The notes beneath the pieces are model-generated. The model was given only the letters and a program-made list of their open reading frames with translations. It searched no databases and had not been told where the DNA came from. This document shows, piece after piece, positions 32,988 through 43,824 of a DNA stretch of 64,000 nt; the first letter of the stretch is position 1, and every line of letters starts with the position of its first letter. Position numbers and translations under genes: made by a program. Source of the stretch: Quercus robur (taxonomy: Eukaryota; Streptophyta; Magnoliopsida; Fagales; Fagaceae). The DNA is taken from positions 53,232,343 to 53,296,342 of the forward strand of contig NC_065538.1 in assembly GCF_932294415.1 (NCBI RefSeq), in the 5' to 3' direction.

Positions 32988-33059
32988 TAAAAGTTGTCTT
33001 TACCATATTTTTGGTTTATTATATTATGTGTCATGCGTTCTATTATTTGTTGAATATCA

Positions 33060-33715
33060 AACAGAATCTTGGTTATGTCTGGCTCCTCGGACTACTGACC
33101 TTGGGTAAATTGATATTCTAAGACATCTATCTAAGTATTAAACAGAACCTTAGTCATGCCTGGTTCCTCAAACCACATACTTGGGTAAATTAATACTCCC
33201 TGATATCTATCTAAGTGTTAAACAGAACCTTAGTCATGCCTGGCTCCTCGGACCATATGCTTTGGGTAAATTAACACTCTATGACATCTTTCTAAGTATT
33301 GAACAGAACCTTAGTCATGTCTGGTTCCTCGAACCACATACTTTGGGTAAATTAATACTCCCTGACATCTATCTAAGTATTAAACAGAATCTTAGTCATG
33401 TTTGGCTCCTCAAATCATATGCTTTGGGTAAATTAACACTCTATGACATCTTTCTAAGTATTAAACAAAACCTTAGTCATGCCTGGCTCCCCGAACCACG
33501 AGTTTTGGGTAAATTAATACTTAATAACATCTGTTTAAGTGTTAAACAAAACCTTAGTCATGTCTGGCTTCTCGGACCACATACTTTGGGTAAATTATAC
33601 ATAATTTATTTATTTTCCTAAGTGTCAAAATAGATCCCAGGTTATACTCAACTCCTCGGATCACTGGCCTTGAGTAAGTTAATGTTCTTGGATATTAATC
33701 TAAGTGTTGGGCAGA
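33060..33715. repeat. 80-81-bp tandem repeats, about 8 copies, downstream of pol in element 2
   Basis: The unit AACAGAACCTTAGTCATG followed by TGGCTCCTCGGACC starts at about 33,060, 33,141, 33,221, 33,302, 33,383, 33,464, 33,545 and 33,626. Because 81 is divisible by 3, a 146-codon open frame with a 27-residue period (LGKLILPDIYLS...) runs through 33,181-33,621; I take it as a by-product. The position matches the 70-bp array of element 1, and both units share CTAAG...ACAGAA.CCT...CTCGG. Confidence 0.9.
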
Positions 33716-34179
33716 ATAAGGGTTGTTTGCCTTGCTTATTTTTTGATAAATACATTGTTCATCTCTATAAGATTCAGTCTTCCCTGCTGGAGGTCTAGTT
33801 GTCATTACAAGCATATGATCATTCTCTTTATTGTTTATACTTGTTCAGTTTATCTGAATTAGCAGTAATGCGTTATTATCAGTTCTTGTTAGAATATGAG
33901 TAGCAGCAATTCAATACTGCTAGCAACATCATTAATCCTAAATCTAATCAAAGAGCAAAATTATAACTACACCAACCAAAGAATAAATATTGTAAGGAAA
34001 AGTAAAGGTTCATAAAGTAAAAAGTGAAGTCTTTTCATTAGATAAAATGAAAGTATAATACATTCAATGACAGATTGTCACTACAAAAGAAAAAATACAC
34101 AAGGAAAGCTACAAAAGAAAAAGAAAGGGAAAGAAGAAATAAAATCCTAGAGCTAAGCCTAGGAACTGAGAAGAGGGTC

Positions 34180-36140
34180 TTATTTGTTTCTAGACTTGGA
34201 GGTAGGAACATTTTTGGCCTTGGCAGCATCTTTGCATTTGTCCTCAGACTCCTTTGCCATGGCAACAGCGTCTTTGGCCTTGGCCGCGTCCTTGGACTTA
34301 TCCTCAGCATCTTTTGTCTTCTCAATGTCCTTGGCCTTAGCAGCGTCCTTGGCCTCTATTAAAGCAGAGATTTCCTTTCCCTTACTCTTTTCCTTGGCCT
34401 TATCAACCCTAAGGCCTTGCTCACCAACCTGGCTGGGCTCCTTTGGGACCTCGGGTAGGGGAAGGAAGGACTCGGTGGTGAGGGGTTGCTCTACTGGTGA
34501 AGGAGGGAGGTCGGCAGGAACCTCATGGATGTCATAAGGATAGAAGATGTTCCTGGCCTCCCTCCACTTCGAGGTGCTAAGGACTCCTGCGAGGTTGACG
34601 GCCTCCTGCCACGTTTCGACGCAGTAGTCCCTGCAGACCTCGACCAGTTCGTCTGCCAGTCGGAGCTTTGTCTCCTACACCCCCAGCTTATAGGACACTT
34701 ACTTTGAGGCTTCCTCAACCTTCTTAGCAACAGCCTTGGCTTTCTCCAGATCAGTAGTTAACTCCAAGACCTGCTACTTTGCTGTGGCCAAGTCAATCTC
34801 AGTAAGGTACAACCTTTTACACTGGTCCTTGACCTGCTCTTCTGCATTTTTTAAACCTGCCTCAGCACTTAGACGTGCCCTTTCCTTAGTGATCAACTTA
34901 CTAGTAAGCTCTTTATTCTTCTATTTGAATGTGCCCAAGGCCTTGTTGGCCTCGGCGCGGAGGTTGGCCTCAACTCGAACATCATTCCAGGCATCCTTGA
35001 CCCACTCCTCGGCCACAAAAACTTCCTGGATAACTTATGCAAAAACAACAAGAGAATGCCATGTCATAGAAATGTATGTGTATAATAAGATAGTCATAAT
35101 AAAACAAACGGGGAGGATGGCTTAGCATTTAAACTAAAAGATGTGGTTGAATCTACCATGGCCAAGTCCCTTTTTAGAGACATAAAGAGATTGGGCTGCC
35201 TCATATGCCTCAAAGCAGCCGTGTTTTTTGGCAGGAGGAGGGGCTGCTCCAGGGCCTCAGCTATGTGGGAGGAGTGTCCCCTCTGAAACTCCCTAATTGA
35301 GGAGTTGAATGGGATGGTAGCTCCATCCACCTCTAGTTGAAGAGTCCAGGTACGCTGTTGTTGGCACACCTCAACCATTCCTGGGTCCTGCCTGCTATCC
35401 ACTGAGGTGGCCCGCCCTTTATCTTGAGTTGTTTTCTGCTTCTTGGTTTCCTAGCAGATCACCTCACCCTCCTCGATTTCCTAGTCCTTCCTCTTCTTCT
35501 TCAGATTGGGTATGGGAAGCAAGCCAATAACAGGAGGGGGAGGAGGGGGTAGAGAAGAGGGGGGCTGGGATTTTGGGGCCTCCTTGGAAAACAACCTTGT
35601 ATGCCTCCCCTTGAGGAGGTCCTTCAAGCCCTTCCTCAAATTAAGTAACATTTCTTCTTCTTGCTTCTCGGAGCTGTCGTCTACTTTTACAATTACTAGA
35701 CTTGGGGTGCACACACTCGAAATCCTATCAAACTCGTCTTCCTAGTCTAAAATGTGGATGAAGGGATCCCTTTGTTCCTCTCTATCTTCCTCGAGGTGGA
35801 ATTAATCTATCTCCTCCTCGAGTGATAGGTGCGAGGAGGCAGTTTCTTCTCTCGACGTCGCTGCTTCAGGGAAAGGGAGAACGGGAGGAAGCCCAGCAGG
35901 TACAATGTCCTCTCAGGCAAGAAATCTAGGTATAGAGACGTCTATTCTGCAGATTCTAGGGTCGCTTGCCCTGATCGTGTGACCCACTTCCTGGAAAAAG
36001 TCCGAGATGGGCTCAAAGTCCAAAATAAGGTGGACCGCCCTCAACTACCTATCCTCACTACCTTTGTTGAGGTCGTGGACGTTAACCAAGCTGAGGCGGG
36101 GCGCTACATGCCTTTTATCTGGAAAAACAGTTGAGGAGCA
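34180..36140 (-). pseudogene. Antisense gene of element 2, decayed homologue of the one in element 1
   Basis: On the minus strand, VNVHDLNKGSEDR and QLRAVHLILDFEPIS near 36,080-36,000 match VHVKDLNF...QLRASHLILGVEPVYS of element 1. HIAEALEQPLLLPKNTAALR near 35,230 matches its IAQTLAEGLLLPEDVHAF. Exon 2 ends at ATG 35,157 with donor GTAGAT, exactly where element 1 has its phase-0 donor. The acceptor TATCCAG at about 35,032-35,026 opens a coiled-coil exon (EVFVAEEWVKDAW...) ending at TAA 34,182-34,180. The tail has KDAAKAKD repeats. There are several stops. The N-terminal exon (36.2-36.8 kb) is too decayed to follow. Confidence 0.75.
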
Positions 36141-36910
36141 AAACATGGTCAAATCACTAAAACCCATCATCGAAGGAGAACAAAATACTAAAACAAAAGG
36201 TAGTAAGGCTAAAAGAGCTAAATTTCATGCTAAGGGACCTAACCCATGGTATCCCACCTAGTTCTCCCTCCCAAATTGGACAGTGAAGACATTGATACCA
36301 GCCTAAGTCAGTGAGTGAATGGCATTTATACATATGAATGACATCGTGCTAGGTGAGTCTCAAATCCATCTGTTCATTGAAAGAATCGACACTACCTAAA
36401 ATTCTAAATAGATTGGGCGCACATTGGTAGAGACACAACCTATGGTTAATTAAGTAGTCTCGAGTCACCTTACCCATGGGAAGCGTCATTCCTCCCTCTA
36501 TGAAAGCAATCATAGGAATGATGACCTCCCCTTTTTCTTTGTGTGTTAGTATTTGGTCTGGAGCATAATACCGCAGGGCAACTCCCTATGGTATGTGATA
36601 TTTGGCCGTAAAGCCCTCCATACTGGCGGGGGAATCTACCAGATGCTTGAATCTACCCATCTAAGCAAATCAAAGGAAATTTCAAGGGAAATGTTTTTGA
36701 AAAGGAACGAAAGATTAGAAGGCCGAGGAGGTTGGCCGAGAAGGGAAAAATCTTAAGGAAGTAGACACTTACGAAAATAAGAACAAGTAACCCTTCAGGA
36801 GCTTCTTGAGAGTAAGGAGATTTAGGAAGTCTTAAGGGCTTGAGAGTTTGAGAGGTCTTAAGAGTGTGTGAATTTGTGAAGTAAAGAAAAAGGTAAACCC
36901 ACCAAAATCA

Positions 36911-36918
36911 TTATATAG
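36911..36918 (-). promoter_or_regulatory. TATA-like box of the antisense gene in element 2
   Basis: CTATATAA on the minus strand, 278 bp inside the 3' LTR boundary, matching the placement (about 290 bp) in element 1. Confidence 0.45.
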
Positions 36919-37185
36919 GGGGTAGAGTTAAGTGGGAGTTATCCCGCTCAAAATTCAAGGGGAAATGTCAACCGTAGGATAAGCATCCAGCCGTAGGATG
37001 AAGGGAACAGAGCGCTACCTGGATCAATTACTAACGCATCGCGGGCTACGAAACATCAGGAATAGTTATGGGGCATGCGAAACGATATTCTCACATGTCT
37101 AAATCAAAGAAATAAATGGTCATAATTCTCAAAAATCAAAACCCCATTTTTTCTCCTCAAATAAGAAGGGAAAAACTAGAGTTTT

Positions 37186-37192
37186 GAGGGGC
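37186..37192 (+). other. Polypurine tract of element 2
   Basis: GAGGGGC followed by TAT and the LTR start TGTAGG. Short but in the right place and like that of element 1. Confidence 0.65.
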
Positions 37193-37195
37193 TAT

Positions 37196-37993
37196 TGTAG
37201 GATAAGGGCCCAAAATTATATATTGGGCCTTGGACCTTGGTCGAGGACGCTGGGTGGTCCGAGGATAAATAAATAGTAGTAAGGATGTTAGGCTCAGAGC
37301 CCCATGAGTAGGTTACAAGTGAAAAGGTTGGGGAAAGTAGGTCGAGGAGGAATATCTCCTCGGACAAAACAAGCACAAATCAAATGTATATCCTATCATT
37401 CAAGGTGACCTTCCAGGAAATTCCATTGATTAGGACGTGCATTATGAATGTACAGGAGGGATGGGAGCTTAGAAATATCTAAGAGAAAGCTGCTACCACC
37501 GCATTGAATGCTCTGTAACTAAATCTCTAGCCGCATTAATAAGGAAGTGATCTTTGAACAGTGTTTTTCAGCTTTACAGCTACCCCCAAAGACTTTAAGA
37601 GGGTGCTGATGGGACAATGATCAATATAAGCAATCTACTGTCCACGTGTAGGGTAAAGATGAAAAGAGAGAGATAGTATAATTTAGAGGGAAGACCATGG
37701 GAGAAAGGGATCGGAGAATTAAGAGAGAAAGCACTATAGCAATCAAAATTGTATCTATTACCATTTTCAATTGATATATACAAGAATTGGTCTCCTCGGA
37801 TTGTGCCGAGTACAAATTTACTCAGATAAATTCAATCTACTTTTGCTTGATTGTCTTCTAAATCCATTCTGACCGTTATCCAACTCATTAAAGCCTAATT
37901 TTCCAACCCACCCTCTATAAATTCATTGTATTAGGCTCATTGGGCCTAGATCCATTTACACTTTGGGCCTGGGCTCCAAATAGCGTCCTTACA
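37196..37993 (+). repeat. Element 2 3' LTR
   Basis: 798 bp, TGTAGGATAAGGGCCC ... AGCGTCCTTACA, followed by the second TCAAT. It keeps the four bases missing from the 5' LTR and a CpG-richer sequence at several sites where the 5' LTR has TG or CA. Confidence 0.9.
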
Positions 37994-39372
37994 TCAATAT
38001 AGATTAGTTTTAACAAGGTCACTTTTAGTTTTTGTAATAGTTAGGTCATAGAGTTTTTTATTTGACTCTAGGAACCAAATTCAAAATTTTATATTAAAAT
38101 AATGATATAGAAAAATATGAATATTCAAAATTTTATGAGCCAACATTAGAAAAAACATATTTGAACTTGTTTATAAAAGATCATACCTAATTTAATCTTT
38201 GTTTATTGTTAGCTTGATTTATCCAAAAAGTGAGTGAGTTCTAGTTAGTTTTAAGTTACATAATTTATCGTTATTGGTAACTCTAAATATCAAATTAAAC
38301 AAAAATTAGAATAATAAAAAAATTGGAGTTTTAAAAGTTTGAGGGAAAAAAAAAAAAAAACACCACCAAATTTCATACACAAGTTCTTTTTTTTTTTTTT
38401 TTTTGGTTTAGTATTATAATGTTTAAAAGTGAGATAAAGATAGTGTAATAATTTTTAAAATCTTTCTCTATATGATTTTTTAAAAAGTTATTTGTATGTG
38501 GGTTGACCCGCTTATGACACATTTCTTATCATGCCGTGTTCGTGGGTTGGGTTAAACATTGACACCCCTAGGCAAGATCTTGTGCTTTAAGGACCCTGTG
38601 TGACAAGGATATTTACAAGAAAGTTTACATGTAATTTGAATTGTTGAGAGAGAGAGAGAGAGAGAGATAAAATTATAAAACCACCATGTATCTATCTAGT
38701 TTGAAACCCTAAATGGGCTCAATTGGAAATGCCTAGAGTTGTTAATGCCAATTGAACTATAAAACTCTTGACACCGACAAATGAAGACTAATATCAAAGA
38801 TTTGAAATGTGCTAAATAACATATGGAATGTATTAACATTTCCCTTGAAACTTATAGAGGGCGGAGGAAGCTATCTTGAGTTGAAGGTGAGCAATTCAAT
38901 TGAAGATGAAATGACAAAGATGTCATGATGGATAAGACATGGAATCATTGAAGAGTACAAGGAGTATGGAATTGTTGAAGGAGAGAGTACCTTATACGTC
39001 CAAGATGTGTCACTTAATAAGTTAAACAAAAATATGGTCTCAAGAGTTGTCGTAAATGTTAAGAGCCTCATAACTCAACTAGTTAGGTTACTACCTCTTA
39101 GTGTTCTCAATGAAAAAAAATTTAGGGTTTAAATTCACCTAACCCATCATAAGTTATAACTATCAAATGGATTAAAAAAAAAAAGTCTTCATAGACAGTC
39201 TTAATCACAATTGCGATTGTCAAATAAAATTTCTTGATTATATAACTTGCAAGATATTAATTAATAAATTATGTTTAATTTTTGAATGTCAATTATATAT
39301 ACACACACTATGAATTTGCTCTTTTGGTTGATTAACAAATCTAATTCATCTTGCGTGAAATTAATAGTGTTG
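37994..39372 (-). repeat. Dispersed repeat copy A, right part (flank shared with copy B)
   Basis: Continues copy A after element 2 and matches 61,972-63,505 of copy B with small gaps, including a TTGAGAGAGAGAGAG tract. It has one copy of a block that is tandemly doubled in B (196 bp at 62,659). No gene is supported. Copies C and D do not extend into this part, so A and B share flanking DNA and form a segmental duplication. Confidence 0.7.
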
Positions 39373-40760
39373 AGTATGGTCTAGTCAAGAGAGGAACGAA
39401 GTATAGAGGTAGACTTCAAGAATGCATGCAATGTTCATCATTTTTAACAAACCCTTATTAGTAGGATCTTTTGCAAATAACTGAGCACTCCCACATATCC
39501 AGTGCTCTCTAAAATATTTTGAAACTAGGCATCGACTAAGGGTGCCACTTGGACATCTTTTGTAATTTGCTAATTGAATAAATAAAACTTCTTCTCTTTT
39601 CACCAAAATAAATAATTAATCTATCATTGTGGTAGCAAAATGAAAGTTTTACGTACAATTCGACGACGTGGCATGCACTATCAAGGTATAAGCAATTACA
39701 GATGAGAGAATTATTGTACAGTGGCCTTGAATCCGATTTTGATAAAGGCGTTAACCAACTTGACTCATTTATGCATGGGTCCACATTAACATTCCAGTCT
39801 TTAATTCTTTCCCAATTGTGTAGTTATTTCACCAAGGGCTTTCACTACATGATAAATCAAACTTAATCAAATTTTCCTTTTTTTTGTTGGTCTTAGATTT
39901 ATTTTTTCGAGCCTAGTATTAGAGTTAGTATAATTATTGCTATGATTAAGCTATTTATTCATAACCATTAATATATGAAGTTAAAAGATTGATCTAAATA
40001 TAAGATATTTAAATTTAAACAACATTTCTGAATACTTAAAGAGTAAAATTAAAAAATAAATTAACTTAGAAGTATTAACATGTATGATCATATACTTGAA
40101 AACTTAGAAATGTTTTATGTAGATCTTGATTTTTTTAAAGATAATGTATGATTATTTTTTATTTGTAATTAACTTAAAAAGTATCAATATTTATTCTTTC
40201 TCTCTTATATTTCATTTTGAATTATCAAAAGGTGAGTTGATTGCAAAAGACCTTAAAATATATATACCATTGTAAAAGAATTACTTTAGTTTTTTTTTTT
40301 TTTTTTAAAGAAAAATCAACATATAAAATTTGACACATTGATTAGAAGATACTTTGACAATATGTCATAATTTTAAGTAAGGTTATATATAAGAATGTTA
40401 TGTTTTGCTACATCATAACTATAACAAAAAATTATGAAAAGTTTTGTGTTCCTAAAATTTTTCTTTGCTTCTTGTGCAGCTGGTTGGAAACTTGGAATTG
40501 CCACAGTACTGTCACAAAAGCTAGTATTTCTTTTACTCTCCAGATTTTTCAAAATTGTATTTGACATGCATACTAGTGGGGTTTAAACTTTAAGCCAAGG
40601 TGTCATTTATGTCAACTGTCAAGCTCATTGGCATTGTTTCTTTCTATATTGGAACGGGGGAAATGGAAGAAGGTCTAGTTGTGAATGTACCGTTTTGTTA
40701 CTTCCCTGGCAAAGTTTGATGCTTCCAAGATGAACCTTGTCTTTACATGTAGTGTCAATT
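39373..40760. other. AT-rich spacer
   Basis: Homology to copy B stops at about 39,372. No gene or clear transposon ends recognised. Confidence 0.3.
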
Positions 40761-41560
40761 AGGGATAGCAAAATATGCTCGACCCACGGGTACTTGGTCC
40801 AACCCAACCCTAATGGGGCGGGTTTCACCCGATCCATGAAGCAAATGGGGGCGGGTTTGGGTTTTAATAAAAAAAATCCGAAACAGGTTCGGGTATTATG
40901 CAAACCGACCCGAACCCAACCCGTATAAATATATAATATTAAAAAAAATTTAAAAACCCTAACCCTAAGTATAAATATCTTCTAAACTCTCTCTTCATCT
41001 CTCAGCTCTCTCACTCACACGACTGCCTCTCCCTCTTCATCTCTCAACTCTCTCGCTCACACGACCACAAGCAGTCAAGCACAACTCTCTGACTCTCTCA
41101 TCTCTAGTTCGCCCTCGCCCATCTTGCACAACCCATATGGCCATATCCCTCACCCATCTCCCACCGATACCCTGCTAATTAGCCACCCTCTCATGGCCTC
41201 ACACAACCACCCCCCTCATGGCCTCGCTTAGCTACCCTCTCACGGCCTCGCTCCACCTCATTCTCCATTTTTTTTCTTTTTTCTTTTTTTGGGTTCAGTT
41301 CGTCTCAATCATGTGAGTTTGTGTTTATGATTTTGAAAGTGAAAATCATAAATCTGAAATTTGTTTTTGTGTTTCTAATTTTGAATTGGAAAATCATAAA
41401 TCACAAATTTGTGTTTGTGATTTCTGTGTTTATGTTAGGATTTTTGTCTGTGTTTGTGATTTTGGGTCGGAAAATCATAAATCTGAAATTTGTGTTTTTG
41501 ATTTTGGGCCGATCATGATAGGACGGGCCCGATGGGGCGGGTTTGGGGTGAAAAAAAAAA
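40761..41560. repeat. GGCGGGTTT/CCCGACCC-rich element, probably DNA-transposon derived
   Basis: GGGATAGCAAAATATGCTCG followed by CCCACGGGTACTTGG is the style of the ends of plant non-autonomous hAT elements. GATGGGGCGGGTTTGGG near 41,530 may be the other end. The interior has a CT-rich tract and, at 41,310-41,510, about three diverged copies of a 60-70-bp unit with GAAAATCATAAATCTGAAA. No transposase; the boundaries are unsure. Confidence 0.35.
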
Positions 41561-42347
41561 AAAAAAACTCGTTTAGTGTTTAAACACCACAACACGTATT
41601 TCCACAACACTTTTTAACCAACATATTTCCACAACACTTAGACAACAATATAAAAAATCTCTAACCAAACATGCATTTTCTCTTTTTATTGTGCAATATT
41701 CTTTAGTTTCTTATTTTCTTTCTTTGGCTTTTATTCTTTTATTTATTTATTGAAGGACATGGCCACATAATGCATGTTAAAGTTAATTTTTTTTTTTTTT
41801 TGGCTGAACGCGTATTTGAAAAGTAGGTAAGTAAAAGATAAATGCAACAGTTCACTCTACAAACAATACAAAATTTTGAAAAAGTGGTTAGAGATGCTCT
41901 TAGAATGAGTTTGGCATGAGCTTATAAGCTCAGCTTTTAGCTTTAAGTTTTTTTTAGCTTTTAGTTTTTTTTAGCTTTTATGTATAAATTTTTAAAACCT
42001 CACTTTTTCCCGCATTTTCTCACATTTTCAAATTTTTTTCAAGGTATAAGTATATTTTAGCACACTTTCAATAAAAAGTTTTCAATTTCAACTAAATAAA
42101 ACTATTTCCAAACGAACCCTTAATATCATGGCCTTCGAGTACTTCTCTTTGTATCTGCCCATTTTGTGTAAACAATGATATATTGATTGTAAAGATTGGT
42201 CTCAATAGAGAGGTAAAATGGGCTATAAGGCCTGATTCATACTAAAGCCAATTTTATGAAGTAAAGTAATCTGCTGGACAACCTGGACCAGTGTTAAGTG
42301 AATGGACTAGGGCCTACTTGATTAAAGTGGACTAATTGGGCTTCACT
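41561..42347. other. AT-rich spacer with MITE fragments
   Basis: Near 41,580-41,650, AACACCACAACACGTATTTC resembles the fragment at 800-860. At 41,900-42,110 GAGCTTATAAGCT and AGCTTTTAG repeats suggest another small element. No gene. Confidence 0.3.
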
Positions 42348-43000
42348 AATAGCCCAATGAAGGCCTCCTAAGAGGAAATAAGATCTCATCCATTTTAGTT
42401 TAGTTGAAATGGGTTAAGTCTAATTCATTGTATAAACTTTATTTTTTGAATTTAATAATATATAAAATATTATTTCAATTAAAAATTTGAATGAAATGGT
42501 AGTAGAAACATCTCTAAAATTTTAATATTAATCAAAAACTCTTTCTTTGATAATCATCAGTTTTTTTTTTTTTTTTTTTTTTTGAGCAAAAGTTAAGAGT
42601 CCGTTTAGAAACAGCTTATTTAGCTGAAACTGGAATTTTTTTACTGAAAGTATTGTAGATAAACCTAAAAGGTAATAGCCCAATGAAGGCCTCCTAAGAG
42701 GAAATAAAATCCCATCCATTTTAGTTTAGTTGAAATGGGTTAAGTCTAATTCATTGTATAAACTCTATTTTTTGAATTTAATAATATATAAAATATTATT
42801 TAAATTAAAATTTTGAATAAAATGGTAGTAGAAATATCTCTAAATTTTTAATATTAATCAAAAATTCTTTCTTTGATAATCATTAGATTTTTTTTTTTTT
42901 TTTTTTTGAGCAAAAGTTAAGAGTCCGTTTGGAAATAGCTTATTTAGCTGAAACTGAATTTTTTTTACTGAAAGTACTGTAGATAAAGCTAAAAAGTGGC
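42348..43000. repeat. 326-bp tandem duplication including a MITE end
   Basis: AATAGCCCAATGAAGGCCTC starts at 42,348 and again at 42,674. The two units stay alike through TTTAGTTTAGTTGAAATGGG, a T-run and TTAAGAGTCCGTTT, to about 43,000, with scattered substitutions. After the second unit the MITE-like repeat seen at 1.4 kb continues in full to about 43,126, so the duplication broke within that MITE. Confidence 0.85.
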
Positions 43001-43126
43001 TGAAATAGTACAGTATGACTCATGAATAATACAAAAAAGTGCAATAGGACTTATGAATAGTAGCAAAAATAAACTAAATAGTAAAAAAAATGACTTTTTA
43101 ATCAAATACCAAACACAACCTAAGTA

Positions 43127-43824
43127 TGATAATTATCAGATATGCATTTGAAACAAGCTTCCACTAAAACAACGGTTGCGTATTCATATTATCCTTGACA
43201 AAAGTAGAAATAATTTTAAGGGAAGTTATGAAAACTTTTAGAATTGAAATTTAATAACTTATATGAATAATAATTCATCTTTGACCATTCATGTTTTATT
43301 GACAAAGTAATAAAAGTTACAAATTAGCTGATATATATTGAGTCAATATGCATAGTTCACTATGGCATTTATTGATAAGGGAATAAAAGTTACAAATTAG
43401 TTAATAAATATTGAGTTTTTTTTTTTTTTTTTTTGAGAAACAAACACACACACAAAGGAGAGGAAAAATGGGTTCTAACACAAAAATACACTCAAACTCT
43501 ATTCAAAGTGACAATTTATATTACATACAACGCATTTTCTTGAGCAATGTGGGATAATTACTCTTTTTTAGAAACAAACAAACACAGTAACACACACACA
43601 CACACACACGTACACACATACACAAAAGGGAGAGGAAAAGAATTTCCAAGTTTTAACATAAAAGCACACCACAAACTTTATTCAAAAGCCATGGTTGCTT
43701 TTAAGGGAAGATGAAATAAATGTTGAGTTAATATGCATAGTTCACTATAGCTATAGAATATTAAGTTACATGAAATATGAGCAATAACTTCATTAATTTA
43801 CAAAATTTTAAGAAACTTTTAGTC
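43127..43824. other. Spacer with CA microsatellites and local direct repeats
   Basis: CACA-rich tracts near 43,444 and 43,590. AATATGCATAGTTCACTAT appears at about 43,347 and 43,728. No gene recognised. Confidence 0.35.

Larger units (their letters stand above)
26810..37993 (+). mobile_element. Element 2: second Tat-lineage Ty3/gypsy retrotransposon, old and decayed
   Basis: LTRs at 26,810-27,603 (794 bp) and 37,196-37,993 (798 bp) differ by about 70 substitutions plus a 4-bp gap at the start. TCAAT duplications flank it (26,805-26,809 and 37,994-37,998). Domain order equals element 1, including two RNase H domains, a tandem-repeat array and an antisense gene. About sixteen in-frame stops plus a frameshift disable it. 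Most stops are explained by C-to-T or G-to-A changes in Gln, Trp or Arg codons. Copy B of the host repeat (61,976) retains the unoccupied site. Confidence 0.93.

Noticed and set aside
33181..33621. 146-codon open frame made of 27-residue repeats
   Set aside because: It is the plus-strand translation of the 81-bp tandem array in element 2's convergent spacer; 81 being a multiple of 3 keeps it open. No start context or similarity supports a protein.
34075..34537. Plus-strand Ala/Leu/Ser-rich open frames (LALAASLDLSS repeats)
   Set aside because: They are the complement of the KDAAKAKD repeats in the antisense gene of element 2.
43440..43620. CACA tracts considered as a CRISPR-like or satellite array
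   Set aside because: They are simple dinucleotide microsatellites in a plant nuclear sequence; no regular repeat-spacer structure.
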